A stretch of 64,000 bases of DNA from an uncultured bacterium (lineage in GTDB: Bacteria > Cyanobacteriota > Vampirovibrionia > Gastranaerophilales > Gastranaerophilaceae), in NCBI GenBank assembly GCA_949298805.1, contig CASFXY010000004.1, positions 1 through 64,000 of the forward strand, written 5' to 3'. The notes beneath the pieces were generated by a model. That model made no database searches and was not told the origin of the DNA. It saw only the letters and a list, made by a program, of their open reading frames with translations. Within the stretch, counting starts at the first letter, position 1. Every line of letters begins with the position of its first letter. Both the position numbers and the translations under genes were made by a program. Of the stretch, positions 7,242 through 16,012 are shown piece by piece.

Positions 7242-7841
7242 TTAATCAGCAATTGTTCTTGTGTATAATCTCAATTTAATTTTAGCAATGAGAACTTTTT
7301 TATCTTTCTCCCAAGGGGTCAGTTCAACTTCTGCCAGATTTGTAAGATACTGTTCTTTCATAATTGATTTAAAAAATGTTTGAAACTCGGTGTATGTACC
7401 AACTGCAACCATATTAAGCTCACATACATTATAGCCATCTATTTTGGCTGCAAAAATCATATCTTCTTGTGGCGCATAATCATAATCTATAGCACGTATT
7501 CTAATTCCGCTATGTTGTGCAATTGTTAAAACAAGCTCAAATAGAGGCGCAAAAGAAGCATCAGGACTAAATTTCATATCAGGTGCATCAAAAACCACCT
7601 TGCCGTCTTTTACAACTTTTTTCTGGCGGTTTTGCAATTCCTGTTGTGCCTTTAGCGCATCATATTGTTCTTTTACTTGTTCATATTGAGATTTTGTATT
7701 ATTCATGCGTCCAATTGCTTTAAGGCTTTTATTAAACTGAGGGATTACAAAATTAAATAATACTAAAAAGGTTATTAAAACAGGTAAAACATACACAATG
7801 TTTTCTTTTAAAATATTTAATATTATTTTTGTTTTATCCAT
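7242..7841 (-). CDS. pilO: Type IV pilus inner-membrane protein, PilO-like
   Basis: 199 residues with one membrane helix near the N-terminus (about 14-32), then a coiled coil (40-70) and an alpha/beta domain (about 95-199). This is the PilO layout. PilO pairs with PilN in the inner-membrane alignment complex that links the pilus motor to the outer-membrane secretin. Sequence similarity in this family is low, so the call relies on topology and on the PilM-PilN gene 14 bases upstream in the same operon. No other pil gene is seen here. Confidence 0.75.
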   Translation of the reverse strand: MDKTKIILNILKENIVYVLPVLITFLVLFNFVIPQFNKSLKAIGRMNNTKSQYEQVKEQYDALKAQQELQNRQKKVVKDGKVVFDAPDMKFSPDASFAPLFELVLTIAQHSGIRIRAIDYDYAPQEDMIFAAKIDGYNVCELNMVAVGTYTEFQTFFKSIMKEQYLTNLAEVELTPWEKDKKVLIAKIKLRLYTRTIAD

Positions 7842-7855
7842 TTTTGTATTTCCAA

Positions 7856-9514
7856 CTAATTATTTATGTCCACCGGCACAAGGTCTGTTGCAGGTGCATT
7901 ATCCCCTTGTGCGTCGTTTTTGTTTTCGCCGTCTTTTTTATCTTTATCATTTAAGCTGCTTTTTGGTGACTTAACATTTGAAATTTCAAAATCATAATAT
8001 TTTGAACCTAAATCAGGTGCTGCCAAATCATAATCTTGTCCGTTAATTTCCGTTAAAATTTGCAATCTGTTTAATTTAATGCTTGATTGGGGAGAAATAA
8101 CTTTCAGGCTTTTGTAATAATTATAAATATCGGCTATATTTGCACTTACACCCTCAAGAGCCAATTTATCTCCGTTTTTATTATAATAATATTGTAACCA
8201 AACAGACTGAGGAATATCTGTTGCAATAGAATCATAAAAACTTATTGCTTTTTTGTTTAAATCAATAACTCTTGTAACAAGGGTTTCGATATCAACAACT
8301 CCGTCACGACCCGTAATTGCTTGAATTTCTTGTTGTGTAGAATTTATTTTTGTTTGATAAGCATTTGTTTGTTTGTTAAATCCTATATCCACCAGATAAA
8401 AAATGCCATATAAAATACCAAATAACACAAATAAACAACCGGCTATTGCCAAAAGAGCTTTTCTTGCAATTTCTTGGGTAACAACTATTGTTTTTTCTTT
8501 AAATTCAAATGAAAAATACCCGTCACTTGAAGAAGCATTTTGATTTAAAAGATTTAAATCTAAAACTTTTTCTTCCAAATGGTCTGTTGCAAGCGCACCA
8601 ATTAGCGCATAAGTCATTGATGCAGCTTCATTTTGCATTACCGAAGATGAAATATCAATTGGCGGAATTTTTGAATATTTATTACAATCATGCGTAATAA
8701 TTTCTTCATCAAAAGTAAGTTGTGTTTTTAATACTTCCGCACATATATCTTCAGCTTGGCTTAACACAATTAATTTTTTTGCCGGAAAATTAGGTAAAAT
8801 TTGTGAAACAGAAGTAGCAATTGCCTGATAAGCTTCTTCAATAGAGAAAGATTTAATTGCAAGGGGAACTTCCGTATAATCTATTAATCTTATACCCTGC
8901 ATTGAAAATAAAGCATAACTGTTTGAATTAACAAGCAATAAATTCCAATTTTCATTTTCGTTCTTATCAAAATTTATAACGTTAGCAAAATATAAACCTC
9001 TTATAATTGCAGAATAAGAACTTTCTATTCCGACTAAATCACAACCTAAATCTTGAAAAATTTCTTTAATTTGATTAATTGCAGTGTCTTGAAAAGATGT
9101 ATATACAATTATTCTTTTGTCTGTTTGTGAATTTGTAACAAGGTCAGCCCATGCGCTTACCGGCTCAATTCTTTTAAAAATATAGGAATCTTCAGCCTTT
9201 GATAAAATTGCATTGCTGATTGCATCATCGCCAATAATTAAAGGAAGGCTTTCAAAATCTAAGTGTACATTTGGTAAAGTAACATATACACTTGATTTTA
9301 GGCTTATATCAAGCTCTTTAAATAAATCAACAATAACTGCTCTAAATGCTTCATAATCTTGAATTTCTCTTGTTGCAAAATTGTATTCAAGAAATCTTTT
9401 AGCATATTTGATTACGGTAGGAGTTTTTTTATCAAGCAGTGCAACTTCTACACCTATATTTGGTGTAATTGAAACTCCAACTATTTGTTTGTTTGAACTA
9501 ATAAAATTTGCCAT
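7856..9514 (-). CDS. PilM-PilN fusion protein of the type IV pilus
   Basis: 552 residues. Residues 1 to about 315 resemble PilM, the actin-like cytoplasmic protein (start IVGVSITPNIGVEVALL, later ALFSMQGIRLIDYTEVP). LDLNLL at 318-323 looks like the N-terminal peptide of PilN that normally binds PilM. One membrane helix follows at about 353-375, then a coiled coil and a PilN-like periplasmic domain. A Lys/Asp/Asn-rich disordered tail ends the protein. In most bacteria PilM and PilN are separate genes. No frameshift or internal start was noticed. PilO follows immediately. The gene diverges from rlmB. Confidence 0.8.
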   Translation of the reverse strand: MANFISSNKQIVGVSITPNIGVEVALLDKKTPTVIKYAKRFLEYNFATREIQDYEAFRAVIVDLFKELDISLKSSVYVTLPNVHLDFESLPLIIGDDAISNAILSKAEDSYIFKRIEPVSAWADLVTNSQTDKRIIVYTSFQDTAINQIKEIFQDLGCDLVGIESSYSAIIRGLYFANVINFDKNENENWNLLLVNSNSYALFSMQGIRLIDYTEVPLAIKSFSIEEAYQAIATSVSQILPNFPAKKLIVLSQAEDICAEVLKTQLTFDEEIITHDCNKYSKIPPIDISSSVMQNEAASMTYALIGALATDHLEEKVLDLNLLNQNASSSDGYFSFEFKEKTIVVTQEIARKALLAIAGCLFVLFGILYGIFYLVDIGFNKQTNAYQTKINSTQQEIQAITGRDGVVDIETLVTRVIDLNKKAISFYDSIATDIPQSVWLQYYYNKNGDKLALEGVSANIADIYNYYKSLKVISPQSSIKLNRLQILTEINGQDYDLAAPDLGSKYYDFEISNVKSPKSSLNDKDKKDGENKNDAQGDNAPATDLVPVDINN

Positions 9515-9625
9515 TAAATTTATTTAACTCGTAATAATACATATATTATCTATTTTATAATACAATAATCAGTACAAATTAAAAACATTCTTAAAAAAAA
9601 TATACAATTAATGTAGGAAGAAAAA

Positions 9626-10393
9626 ATGGAAAAATCATACGAAAGTATTAAAAATTACATCTATGGTAAAAATGCAATTCTGGAAACAATCACCAAAAAC
9701 CCCAAGAGAATAAATAAAATTTTCTTTTCTCAGGGTATAAATTTTGACAATAAGTTAAAAAAAATTAATGAACTTGCACAAAAAAATTCAATAATAATTC
9801 AATTTACAAATCTTAATAAATTTAACAGACTCTTAGAAAGTGAAGGAAAAAAAATAAATTTTCAGGGTGTCGTTGCATCTGTATCTCCTGTAGAATATGT
9901 TGATTTTGAAGAATTTTTAAATACAAAAACCAATAAATTCAGAAAAATTGTTATTTTAGACGGGGTAGAGGATCCTCATAATTTTGGCGCAATTGCAAGA
10001 ACCCTTGCAGCAGCTTCTTTTGATGCAATAATTATTCCAAAACATCGCTCTTGTCCTATTAATTCTACTGTTGAAAAAACTTCTTGCGGTGCCATTAATC
10101 ATATTTCTGTAATAAAAACAAATAGTCTTCCTTCTATTGTCGATACGCTCAAAAAAAACGACTGGTGGATAATTGCAGCAGACGGACAAAGTAAAGATAA
10201 TTATTTTGACATAAGCTATAAAGATATGAATTTTGCAATTATCTTAGGTGCAGAAGGAGAAGGAGTTTCTAAGACCTTGCTTAATAAAGCAGATTTTAAA
10301 ATAAAAATCCCGTCAAACTTTGAATCATTAAATGTTTCTGCTGCATGCGCCGTTATAGTATATGAAAGCATAAGACAAATACATCAAATGTAG
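9626..10393 (+). CDS. rlmB: 23S rRNA 2'-O-methyltransferase, RlmB/TrmH (SpoU) family
   Basis: 255 residues. RlmB uses S-adenosylmethionine to methylate the 2'-OH of a guanosine in 23S rRNA (G2251 in E. coli). An N-terminal substrate-binding domain starts with YGKNAILETI. The catalytic SPOUT knot follows with VILDGVEDPHNFGAIARTLAAA (motif 1), IILGAEGEGVSKTLL (motif 2) and IPSNFESLNVSAACAVIVYE (motif 3). Start ATG has AGGAAGA upstream. Other members of the TrmH family with different RNA targets cannot be excluded. Confidence 0.88.
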   Translation: MEKSYESIKNYIYGKNAILETITKNPKRINKIFFSQGINFDNKLKKINELAQKNSIIIQFTNLNKFNRLLESEGKKINFQGVVASVSPVEYVDFEEFLNTKTNKFRKIVILDGVEDPHNFGAIARTLAAASFDAIIIPKHRSCPINSTVEKTSCGAINHISVIKTNSLPSIVDTLKKNDWWIIAADGQSKDNYFDISYKDMNFAIILGAEGEGVSKTLLNKADFKIKIPSNFESLNVSAACAVIVYESIRQIHQM

Positions 10394-10394
10394 C

Positions 10395-10422
10395 TTGTTT
10401 CAACAATAAAAAAATGTATAAT
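10395..10422 (+). promoter_or_regulatory. Promoter of the sigma factor gene
   Basis: TTGTTT (10395-10400) and TATAAT (10417-10422) are separated by 16 bases. The -35 element begins just after the rlmB stop. GGAG at 10439 then serves the ATG at 10449, so this gene has a short leader, unlike the leaderless genes nearby. Confidence 0.6.
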
Positions 10423-10448
10423 TATTAAACGGCTTGTTGGAGAAAAAA

Positions 10449-11438
10449 ATGAAAACTAAAAGTTCAAAGCACGAATTAGAAGAAACAAATGAAAACCTTT
10501 TTGAAATAGGTGAAATAGAAGGTCTTGATGATGAAAATAATGAAAATCAAGAAGAAAAAGAAGTAAAAGAAGACTATAAAAGTGCAACTTCGGATGATTC
10601 CGTTAAAGTTTACTTGCAACAAATAGGTAAAATACGTTTGTTGTCTTACGAAGAAGAAATGAAGATTGCAAAAGAAATTAAAGAAAATAACTCTCAAAAG
10701 GCAAAAGAAATTTTAATAAATGCAAATTTGAGGCTTGTTGTTTCAATTGCTAAAAAATACATTGGGCGGGGTCTTTCGTTTCTTGATTTAATTCAAGAAG
10801 GCAATTTAGGGCTTATGAAAGCTGCCGAAAAGTTTGACTATACAAAAGGATATAAATTTTCAACTTATGCAACCTGGTGGATTCAACAATCAATTACAAG
10901 AGGTATTGCGGATAAATCTCGCATGATAAGACTACCTGTTCACATGATTGAAACTTTAGGCAAAATTAAACGTGCAACCATTGAGCTTTCAACAAAGTTA
11001 AATCGCGCGCCTACAAAAGAAGAAGTGGCACATGCAATAGGTATGAGCCCATCAAAATTATCATCTCTTATGAAAAGTGCACAAAGCACAATAAGTATTG
11101 AAACTCCGGCAAATCAAAAAGATGACTCATCAAAAATTGCAGATTTTATTATTGATGATTCACACTTAACACCGGATACTAAAGTTACACAAGAAAATTT
11201 GTTAACCGATGTTCATAAAATGCTCAATCAACTAAACCAAAAAGAGAAAGATGTGCTTATTATGCGCTATGGTTTGGATGATGACGGTCAGAAAAAAACT
11301 TTGGATGAAATAGGCAGTCGTTATGGAGTTTCAAGAGAACGTATAAGACAAATTGAAACACGTGCAATTTCAAAGCTTAAAAAATTGTGTCGTAACCAAA
11401 ATCTAAGCGGTAATTTAAAAAATTACATAGGGTTGTAA
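10449..11438 (+). CDS. rpoD: RNA polymerase sigma-70 factor, RpoD type
   Basis: 329 residues. After an acidic low-complexity N-terminus of about 50 residues comes region 1.2 ([21 protein letters not shown]), region 2 with [24 protein letters not shown] and the -10-reading segment [19 protein letters not shown]...RLPVHM, region 3, and region 4 with [15 protein letters not shown]. It lacks the large non-conserved insert of proteobacterial RpoD and has only a rudimentary region 1.1. It is either the primary sigma factor or a close group 2 relative; the window alone does not decide. ATG at 10449 has GGAG upstream; an in-frame TTG at 10434 is less likely. Confidence 0.88.
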   Translation: MKTKSSKHELEETNENLFEIGEIEGLDDENNENQEEKEVKEDYKSATSDDSVKVYLQQIGKIRLLSYEEEMKIAKEIKENNSQKAKEILINANLRLVVSIAKKYIGRGLSFLDLIQEGNLGLMKAAEKFDYTKGYKFSTYATWWIQQSITRGIADKSRMIRLPVHMIETLGKIKRATIELSTKLNRAPTKEEVAHAIGMSPSKLSSLMKSAQSTISIETPANQKDDSSKIADFIIDDSHLTPDTKVTQENLLTDVHKMLNQLNQKEKDVLIMRYGLDDDGQKKTLDEIGSRYGVSRERIRQIETRAISKLKKLCRNQNLSGNLKNYIGL

Positions 11439-11447
11439 TTTTTTATT

Positions 11448-13343
11448 TTATTTATTTGTCAGTTTTCTTGATTCCATTAAAACCATTAAACAAGAAATGT
11501 CCGCAGGCTTTACTCCGCCTATTCTAAGTGCTTGGGCAAGTGTTTTGGGGCGAACTTTATCAAGTTTTTCTTTTGTTTCTGTTGAAATTTGTTTTATTGC
11601 AAAATAATCAATATCGTCGGGAATATTGATTTTTTCCATTTTGTCCGCATTTTGAATTTGGTTTGCCTGACGTTTTATATATCCGTCGTATTTTATTTTA
11701 ATTTCGGCTTGTTCTAAAACTTCACGTTCAAAAAGTTTATCGGGGTAATTTCCTAAAAGCTTATAATTTAATTCTTTTAAAGTTTTATAATCTATATTTG
11801 GACGTTTTAAAAGTTCATAAGCGCTTTTTCCTGTTTCCAGACTTTCGCCGTATTTTTCAAGAACTGCGTTATTTTCAGACGTGGGTGAAATTTTTGTATT
11901 TTTTAAATTATTTATCTCTAATTCAATTTGTTTTTGTTTTTCCTTAAATCTTAAAATTCTTTCTTCTCCGACAAGACCTGTAAAATAACCAATTTCCATT
12001 AATCTTTCATCAGCATTATCCTGCCTTAAAACAAGCCTGTATTCACTTCTTGATGTCAGCATTCTATATGGTTCATCCAAATCTTTTGTAACAAGGTCAT
12101 CAATCAGTGTACCAATATACGAATTTGCTCTTGTTAAATTAAGCGGTTCTTTATTTTGAAGGTAATTAATTGCATTTATTCCGGCTACAAGTCCTTGTGC
12201 GGCGGCTTCTTCATAACCCGAGGTTCCATTAATTTGTCCCGCTAAAAATAATCCTTTTATTTTTTTACACATAAGCGAATGATTAAGTTCAAGGGCATTA
12301 ACAGAGTCATATTCAACAGCATAAGCCGGTTTTATGACAGAAACATTTTCAAGCCCCGGCAATGAATGTAACATTTGAAATTGCACTTCAATAGGTAAAC
12401 TTGTTGAAAATCCCTGCACATAAACTTCATAAGTGTCTTTTCCTTCAGGTTCAATAAAAATATGGTGCGAAGGGTTGTGTGCAAATCTTACGACCTTGTC
12501 TTCAATACTTGGACAATATCTTGGACCCCTACCATGAATCAATCCCTGATAAAGCGGGGATTTGTCCAAATTATCACGTATAATTTTATGGGTTTGTTCC
12601 GTTGTTTTCGTTAAATAGCAAGGTAATTGTTCTCTTATTGGTCGGTTTGGTTTAAAAGAAAAGAAATTCGGTAAACCATCAATCAAAGGGTCCGGCGGCT
12701 GAATAATTAACTTTGAATAGTCTATAGTTCTTCCGTCAACTCTGGCGGGTGTTCCTGTTTTTAATTTTTTTATTTTAAGTCCGTTGTTCTCAAGACTTTT
12801 TGAAAGCCCGCAAGCAGCCCTTTCACCGAGTCTTCCTGCACTAAATGACTTTAGACCAATATATATTTTACCTTCTAGACTTGTTCCTGTGGTTAAAATG
12901 ACCGTTGGTGCAAAATATTCAAGCCCTAATTCATCCCTTACGCCTTTTATTGTGCTGTTTTCAACAATAATTTCAGTAACTTGTGTTTGTTTTAACGAGA
13001 TATTTTTTTCACTCTCTAATAAGTGTCTAAAATATCTCATATATTCTTTTTTGTCAGACTGTGCACGCAAGGCACGTACCGCAGGACCGCGAGATGAATT
13101 CAACATTTTCATTTGAATATAAGTTGCATCTGTTGCTTCGGCCATAACACCGCCAAGGGCATCAATTTCGCGAACTAAATTAGATTTTGCAGGACCTCCA
13201 ACCGCAGGATTACAGGGCATTAAGGCAATATTATCAAGATTTAATGTACAAAAAAGCACTTTTGCACCGAGTCTGGCTGCACTTATTGCCGCCTCAATAC
13301 CCGCATGTCCTGCACCAACTACGATTGTATCAAATTTAAACAT
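11448..13343 (-). CDS. mnmG: tRNA uridine-5-carboxymethylaminomethyl modification enzyme MnmG (GidA)
   Basis: 631 residues, normal length. MnmG with MnmE places the carboxymethylaminomethyl group on wobble U34 of tRNAs, using FAD, NADH and methylene-tetrahydrofolate. The N-terminal FAD-binding motif is VVGAGHAGIEAA, followed by CNPAVGGPAKSNLVREIDAL, GRGPRYCPSIEDK and EYRLVLRQDNAD, all family hallmarks. It is last in the minus-strand run dnaN-thrB-skp-mnmG and starts 1 base after the Skp-like stop. An MnmC-type methyltransferase of the same pathway lies at 48.8 kb. mnmE is not in this window. Confidence 0.97.
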   Translation of the reverse strand: MFKFDTIVVGAGHAGIEAAISAARLGAKVLFCTLNLDNIALMPCNPAVGGPAKSNLVREIDALGGVMAEATDATYIQMKMLNSSRGPAVRALRAQSDKKEYMRYFRHLLESEKNISLKQTQVTEIIVENSTIKGVRDELGLEYFAPTVILTTGTSLEGKIYIGLKSFSAGRLGERAACGLSKSLENNGLKIKKLKTGTPARVDGRTIDYSKLIIQPPDPLIDGLPNFFSFKPNRPIREQLPCYLTKTTEQTHKIIRDNLDKSPLYQGLIHGRGPRYCPSIEDKVVRFAHNPSHHIFIEPEGKDTYEVYVQGFSTSLPIEVQFQMLHSLPGLENVSVIKPAYAVEYDSVNALELNHSLMCKKIKGLFLAGQINGTSGYEEAAAQGLVAGINAINYLQNKEPLNLTRANSYIGTLIDDLVTKDLDEPYRMLTSRSEYRLVLRQDNADERLMEIGYFTGLVGEERILRFKEKQKQIELEINNLKNTKISPTSENNAVLEKYGESLETGKSAYELLKRPNIDYKTLKELNYKLLGNYPDKLFEREVLEQAEIKIKYDGYIKRQANQIQNADKMEKINIPDDIDYFAIKQISTETKEKLDKVRPKTLAQALRIGGVKPADISCLMVLMESRKLTNK

Positions 13344-13344
13344 A

Positions 13345-13776
13345 TTATTTTAATATTGCTAATACAGCCTGTGTTACATCTACTCCGCCTGCTGCAACAT
13401 AATCTTTGTTTAAAATAACATCAAGTTTTTTTTGAACTCTTACTTTTTCAGCTGCAGCATTAATCTTGTTGCTTAAATCTGCTTCATATTTTTGTCTTGT
13501 AGCAAGATAATCTTTTTGTTTTTTTTCAATTTCCGCTAATGCTGTTTTTCTTATAGTTGCTTTTTGCGCTGCGGTTTTAGCATTATTTACTTCTCTGTCT
13601 TTTTGGGTGGTATATGTTTTAATTGAATTCACTTTATTGTTCAAGTTTGTCGTGTATTTTTTTGCCAAAGAATAATTTTTTGAAACTGTATCATAATTAA
13701 TATAGCCTATGCCCGCTGCATTTGAAGCTAGAGTTACAAACATAAAACATAAAATCGAAAGAATTACTTTTTTCAT
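13345..13776 (-). CDS. Skp/OmpH-family periplasmic protein
   Basis: 143 residues. A signal peptide (MKKVILSILCFMFVTLASNAA) precedes GIGYINYDTVSKNYSLAKKY, the typical OmpH start, and a long helical region rich in Lys/Ala (about 45-120) that would form the tentacle coiled coil. Skp holds unfolded outer-membrane proteins in the periplasm. GGAG lies upstream of the ATG. It sits between thrB (27 bases) and mnmG. Confidence 0.75.
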   Translation of the reverse strand: MKKVILSILCFMFVTLASNAAGIGYINYDTVSKNYSLAKKYTTNLNNKVNSIKTYTTQKDREVNNAKTAAQKATIRKTALAEIEKKQKDYLATRQKYEADLSNKINAAAEKVRVQKKLDVILNKDYVAAGGVDVTQAVLAILK

Positions 13777-13803
13777 TATTTTCTCCTTATAAATATTACC
13801 TTT

Positions 13804-14733
13804 TTAGAGTATTCTTTTTGCGCCTTCATTGTCAAGGGGTAATGAATGGAATTGCGTATTGACGTTCATGTCATTCCAAGTTGATGACACTATTTCTTTA
13901 ACCTCTCCTAAATTTGCCCCGCAAGAAATAACACCTATTGCAGGTCCTGCACCACTTAAAAAACAACCGAGCACTCCTTTTGTATGTCTTAAATTATCCA
14001 TTATGGCACTTAAGCCAGGAACAAGTTTTTTTCTGTAGGGTTGATGAAGTTTGTCACGCATTGCAATTTTTAAAAGCTCGCTGTCATGTGTATGTAATGC
14101 TTCTATAAACATCGCAGAGTGTCTTAAATTAAATGCCGCATCTTTTATTGCAACTTCTTTAGGTAAAACAGAACGTGAAATTTCTGTTGCAAGTTCATAA
14201 TCAGGAATACAAACCGTTATTTTCCAATCATCATACCAAGGAAGTTGCCTGTATATAATAGAGCCGTCCTCCTCCCAGCTTGAAAGAGTAATCCCTCCTT
14301 TAATAGCAGGGGTGATATTATCGGGATGTCCTTCTATTTCAGTTGCAATAGAAAGCAAAACGGCTTCATCTGCAGGCTTTCTTAAAAGCTCGTTTGCAGC
14401 CATTAATCCGCCCACAATAACAGAAGCTGAAGAACCTAATCCTCGGGCAATCGGAATTTGTGTTTTTATTGTTATTTTCATTTCATCCGGTGTTTGTCCT
14501 ATATAACCGTATAAAAGCTCAATTGCTTTATAGACAATATTGTTTTTATCCGTTGGAATATTTGAAATACTTTCAGGATTTTTTTCATCAATTATATTAA
14601 TCTCAATACCGGATCCGGGCAAAACGGTTTCTTCTACAATAACAGTATTATATATCGGCAGAGCAAGCCCTAGGCAATCAAAACCACAACCAAGGTTTGC
14701 CATTGTGGCGGGAACTTGAATAGCTACTTTCAT
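13804..14733 (-). CDS. thrB: Homoserine kinase
   Basis: 309 residues, GHMP kinase family. It phosphorylates L-homoserine with ATP in threonine synthesis. The start VAIQVPATMANLGCGFDCLG is characteristic of ThrB, the ATP-binding motif is PIARGLGSSASVIVGGL, and the C-terminal motif is GCFLSGAGPAIGVI. The start at 14733 is chosen because GAGG, lying in the end of dnaN, precedes it; an in-frame ATG at 14766 would overlap dnaN by 31 bases. The gap to the dnaN stop is 2 bases, so the two are probably cotranslated. Confidence 0.95.
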   Translation of the reverse strand: MKVAIQVPATMANLGCGFDCLGLALPIYNTVIVEETVLPGSGIEINIIDEKNPESISNIPTDKNNIVYKAIELLYGYIGQTPDEMKITIKTQIPIARGLGSSASVIVGGLMAANELLRKPADEAVLLSIATEIEGHPDNITPAIKGGITLSSWEEDGSIIYRQLPWYDDWKITVCIPDYELATEISRSVLPKEVAIKDAAFNLRHSAMFIEALHTHDSELLKIAMRDKLHQPYRKKLVPGLSAIMDNLRHTKGVLGCFLSGAGPAIGVISCGANLGEVKEIVSSTWNDMNVNTQFHSLPLDNEGAKRIL

Positions 14734-14735
14734 AT

Positions 14736-15866
14736 TTACCTCACTTGCACCGGCATAACTAAGCAAACATAAGACTCGTCACCGTTTTCATTTTCATCGG
14801 CAGGTTTAAACAAAGTGGCACTCAAACTTGTTGCAATTTCGATTTTAACTTTTTTTGTATCCATGTTTTTTAAACTATCTAAAACATATTTATAATTAAA
14901 TGCAATAACTATTTCATCAAAATTGCTGCTAATGTCAATGAAGTCTTTTCCTGAGCCTGCATCTGGTGAATCTGTACTTAATTCAAGAGTGTTTTTGTTA
15001 AAAGAAAATTTAATTCTGTTTGTGCGTTCGTTAACCATTACACAAACTCTTTCTATTACCCCTATTAATTCTTCTCTGTCCGCATATACTATTTTATCAT
15101 TGCTTGTCGGAATTAATTGTTGGTATTTTGGATACGTCCCGTTAATAAGTTTTGATTGAAATACAACATTTTCAAACACAAACTGAATTTTTGATTTTTT
15201 AAGTTTTATCGTTGCTTTTTCATCCTCAACTATAGAAGCAATTCTAATAAGTTCTTGAATTGTTCTTGACGGCACTATAAAAATAGCACTGTCGTCTTTT
15301 GAGTTTATTTCCTTTGATGCGCGAGTTAAACGATTTCCGTCAGTTGCAACAAACTCAAGAGTATTTGAATCAATATTAAAACACACACCAGACAATATAC
15401 TTGCGCTTTCATGAAAAGCCGCAGAAAAAACTACCTGTTTTACTCCTTTTATAAGGGTGTTTTTATTTATTTCAAAAGATTTTTCATCTTCTTCTGTTTC
15501 GTCAAAAACTTGAGGAAATTCGTTTGCATTTATACCTATAAGTTCAAATTTTGCCTTTCCGCTGCTTATTGTAACAATATTTGTTTCAGGGTTTAAAGAA
15601 AGTTTTACGGGCTTGTTATCTAATTTAGAAGCAATCTCGCCAAACCTTTTTGCACTAAGGGTTATTTTCCCTTCTTTTTCAACCTGGGCTTTTGCAACAC
15701 GGCTTATTGACAAATTTAAGTCTGTTGTACAAAATTTAACCCTGTCATTTGATATTGTTTCAATTAAAATATTTGACAATACAGGCTGAGAACTTTTTTG
15801 TGTCGTTATCTTTTCGACAATTTTAATTCCGTTTAAAAGTTCTTCTTTATTTAAGACAATTTCCAT
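14736..15866 (-). CDS. dnaN: DNA polymerase III beta sliding clamp
   Basis: 376 residues. The clamp encircles DNA and tethers the replicative polymerase. The three-domain fold is recognisable: MEIVLNKEELLNGIKIVEKI, SGVCFNIDSNTLEFVATDGNRL in the middle, and a C-terminus ending YVCLVMPVQVR, the usual VMP(V/M)R clamp ending. ATG at 15866 is preferred with GGGG about 7 bases upstream; an ATG 12 bases earlier is possible. No dnaA gene is next to it. The region upstream carries DnaA-box-like clusters (see the separate entry). Confidence 0.96.
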   Translation of the reverse strand: MEIVLNKEELLNGIKIVEKITTQKSSQPVLSNILIETISNDRVKFCTTDLNLSISRVAKAQVEKEGKITLSAKRFGEIASKLDNKPVKLSLNPETNIVTISSGKAKFELIGINANEFPQVFDETEEDEKSFEINKNTLIKGVKQVVFSAAFHESASILSGVCFNIDSNTLEFVATDGNRLTRASKEINSKDDSAIFIVPSRTIQELIRIASIVEDEKATIKLKKSKIQFVFENVVFQSKLINGTYPKYQQLIPTSNDKIVYADREELIGVIERVCVMVNERTNRIKFSFNKNTLELSTDSPDAGSGKDFIDISSNFDEIVIAFNYKYVLDSLKNMDTKKVKIEIATSLSATLFKPADENENGDESYVCLVMPVQVR

Positions 15867-16012
15867 TTTTTTCCCCATTTATTTTTATATTAATTATATT
15901 ATAAAAAAATAATAATACATAATAATATAATAACTTTTGTGCAAAACTCTCGAAATAGTTGATTTTATCGAATTTTTGCCTGTGCAAAACTCGGACTTTT
16001 TTTGCACAGGTT
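15867..16012. other. Candidate replication origin (AT-rich element plus DnaA-like boxes)
   Basis: Between dnaN and comF there is a nearly pure A/T tract (about 15880-15934) followed by three TTTTGCACA nonamers: minus strand at 15938-15946, minus at 15981-15989, plus at 16000-16008. TTTTGCACA fits the general DnaA box form TTWTNCACA. The last two boxes form an 11-base perfect inverted repeat (CCTGTGCAAAA at 15979-15989, complement at 16000-16010). A second group of three boxes lies in comF. An AT-rich unwinding element next to box clusters beside dnaN is the typical origin layout. The inverted repeat could instead be an RNA hairpin behind comF. Confidence 0.5.
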
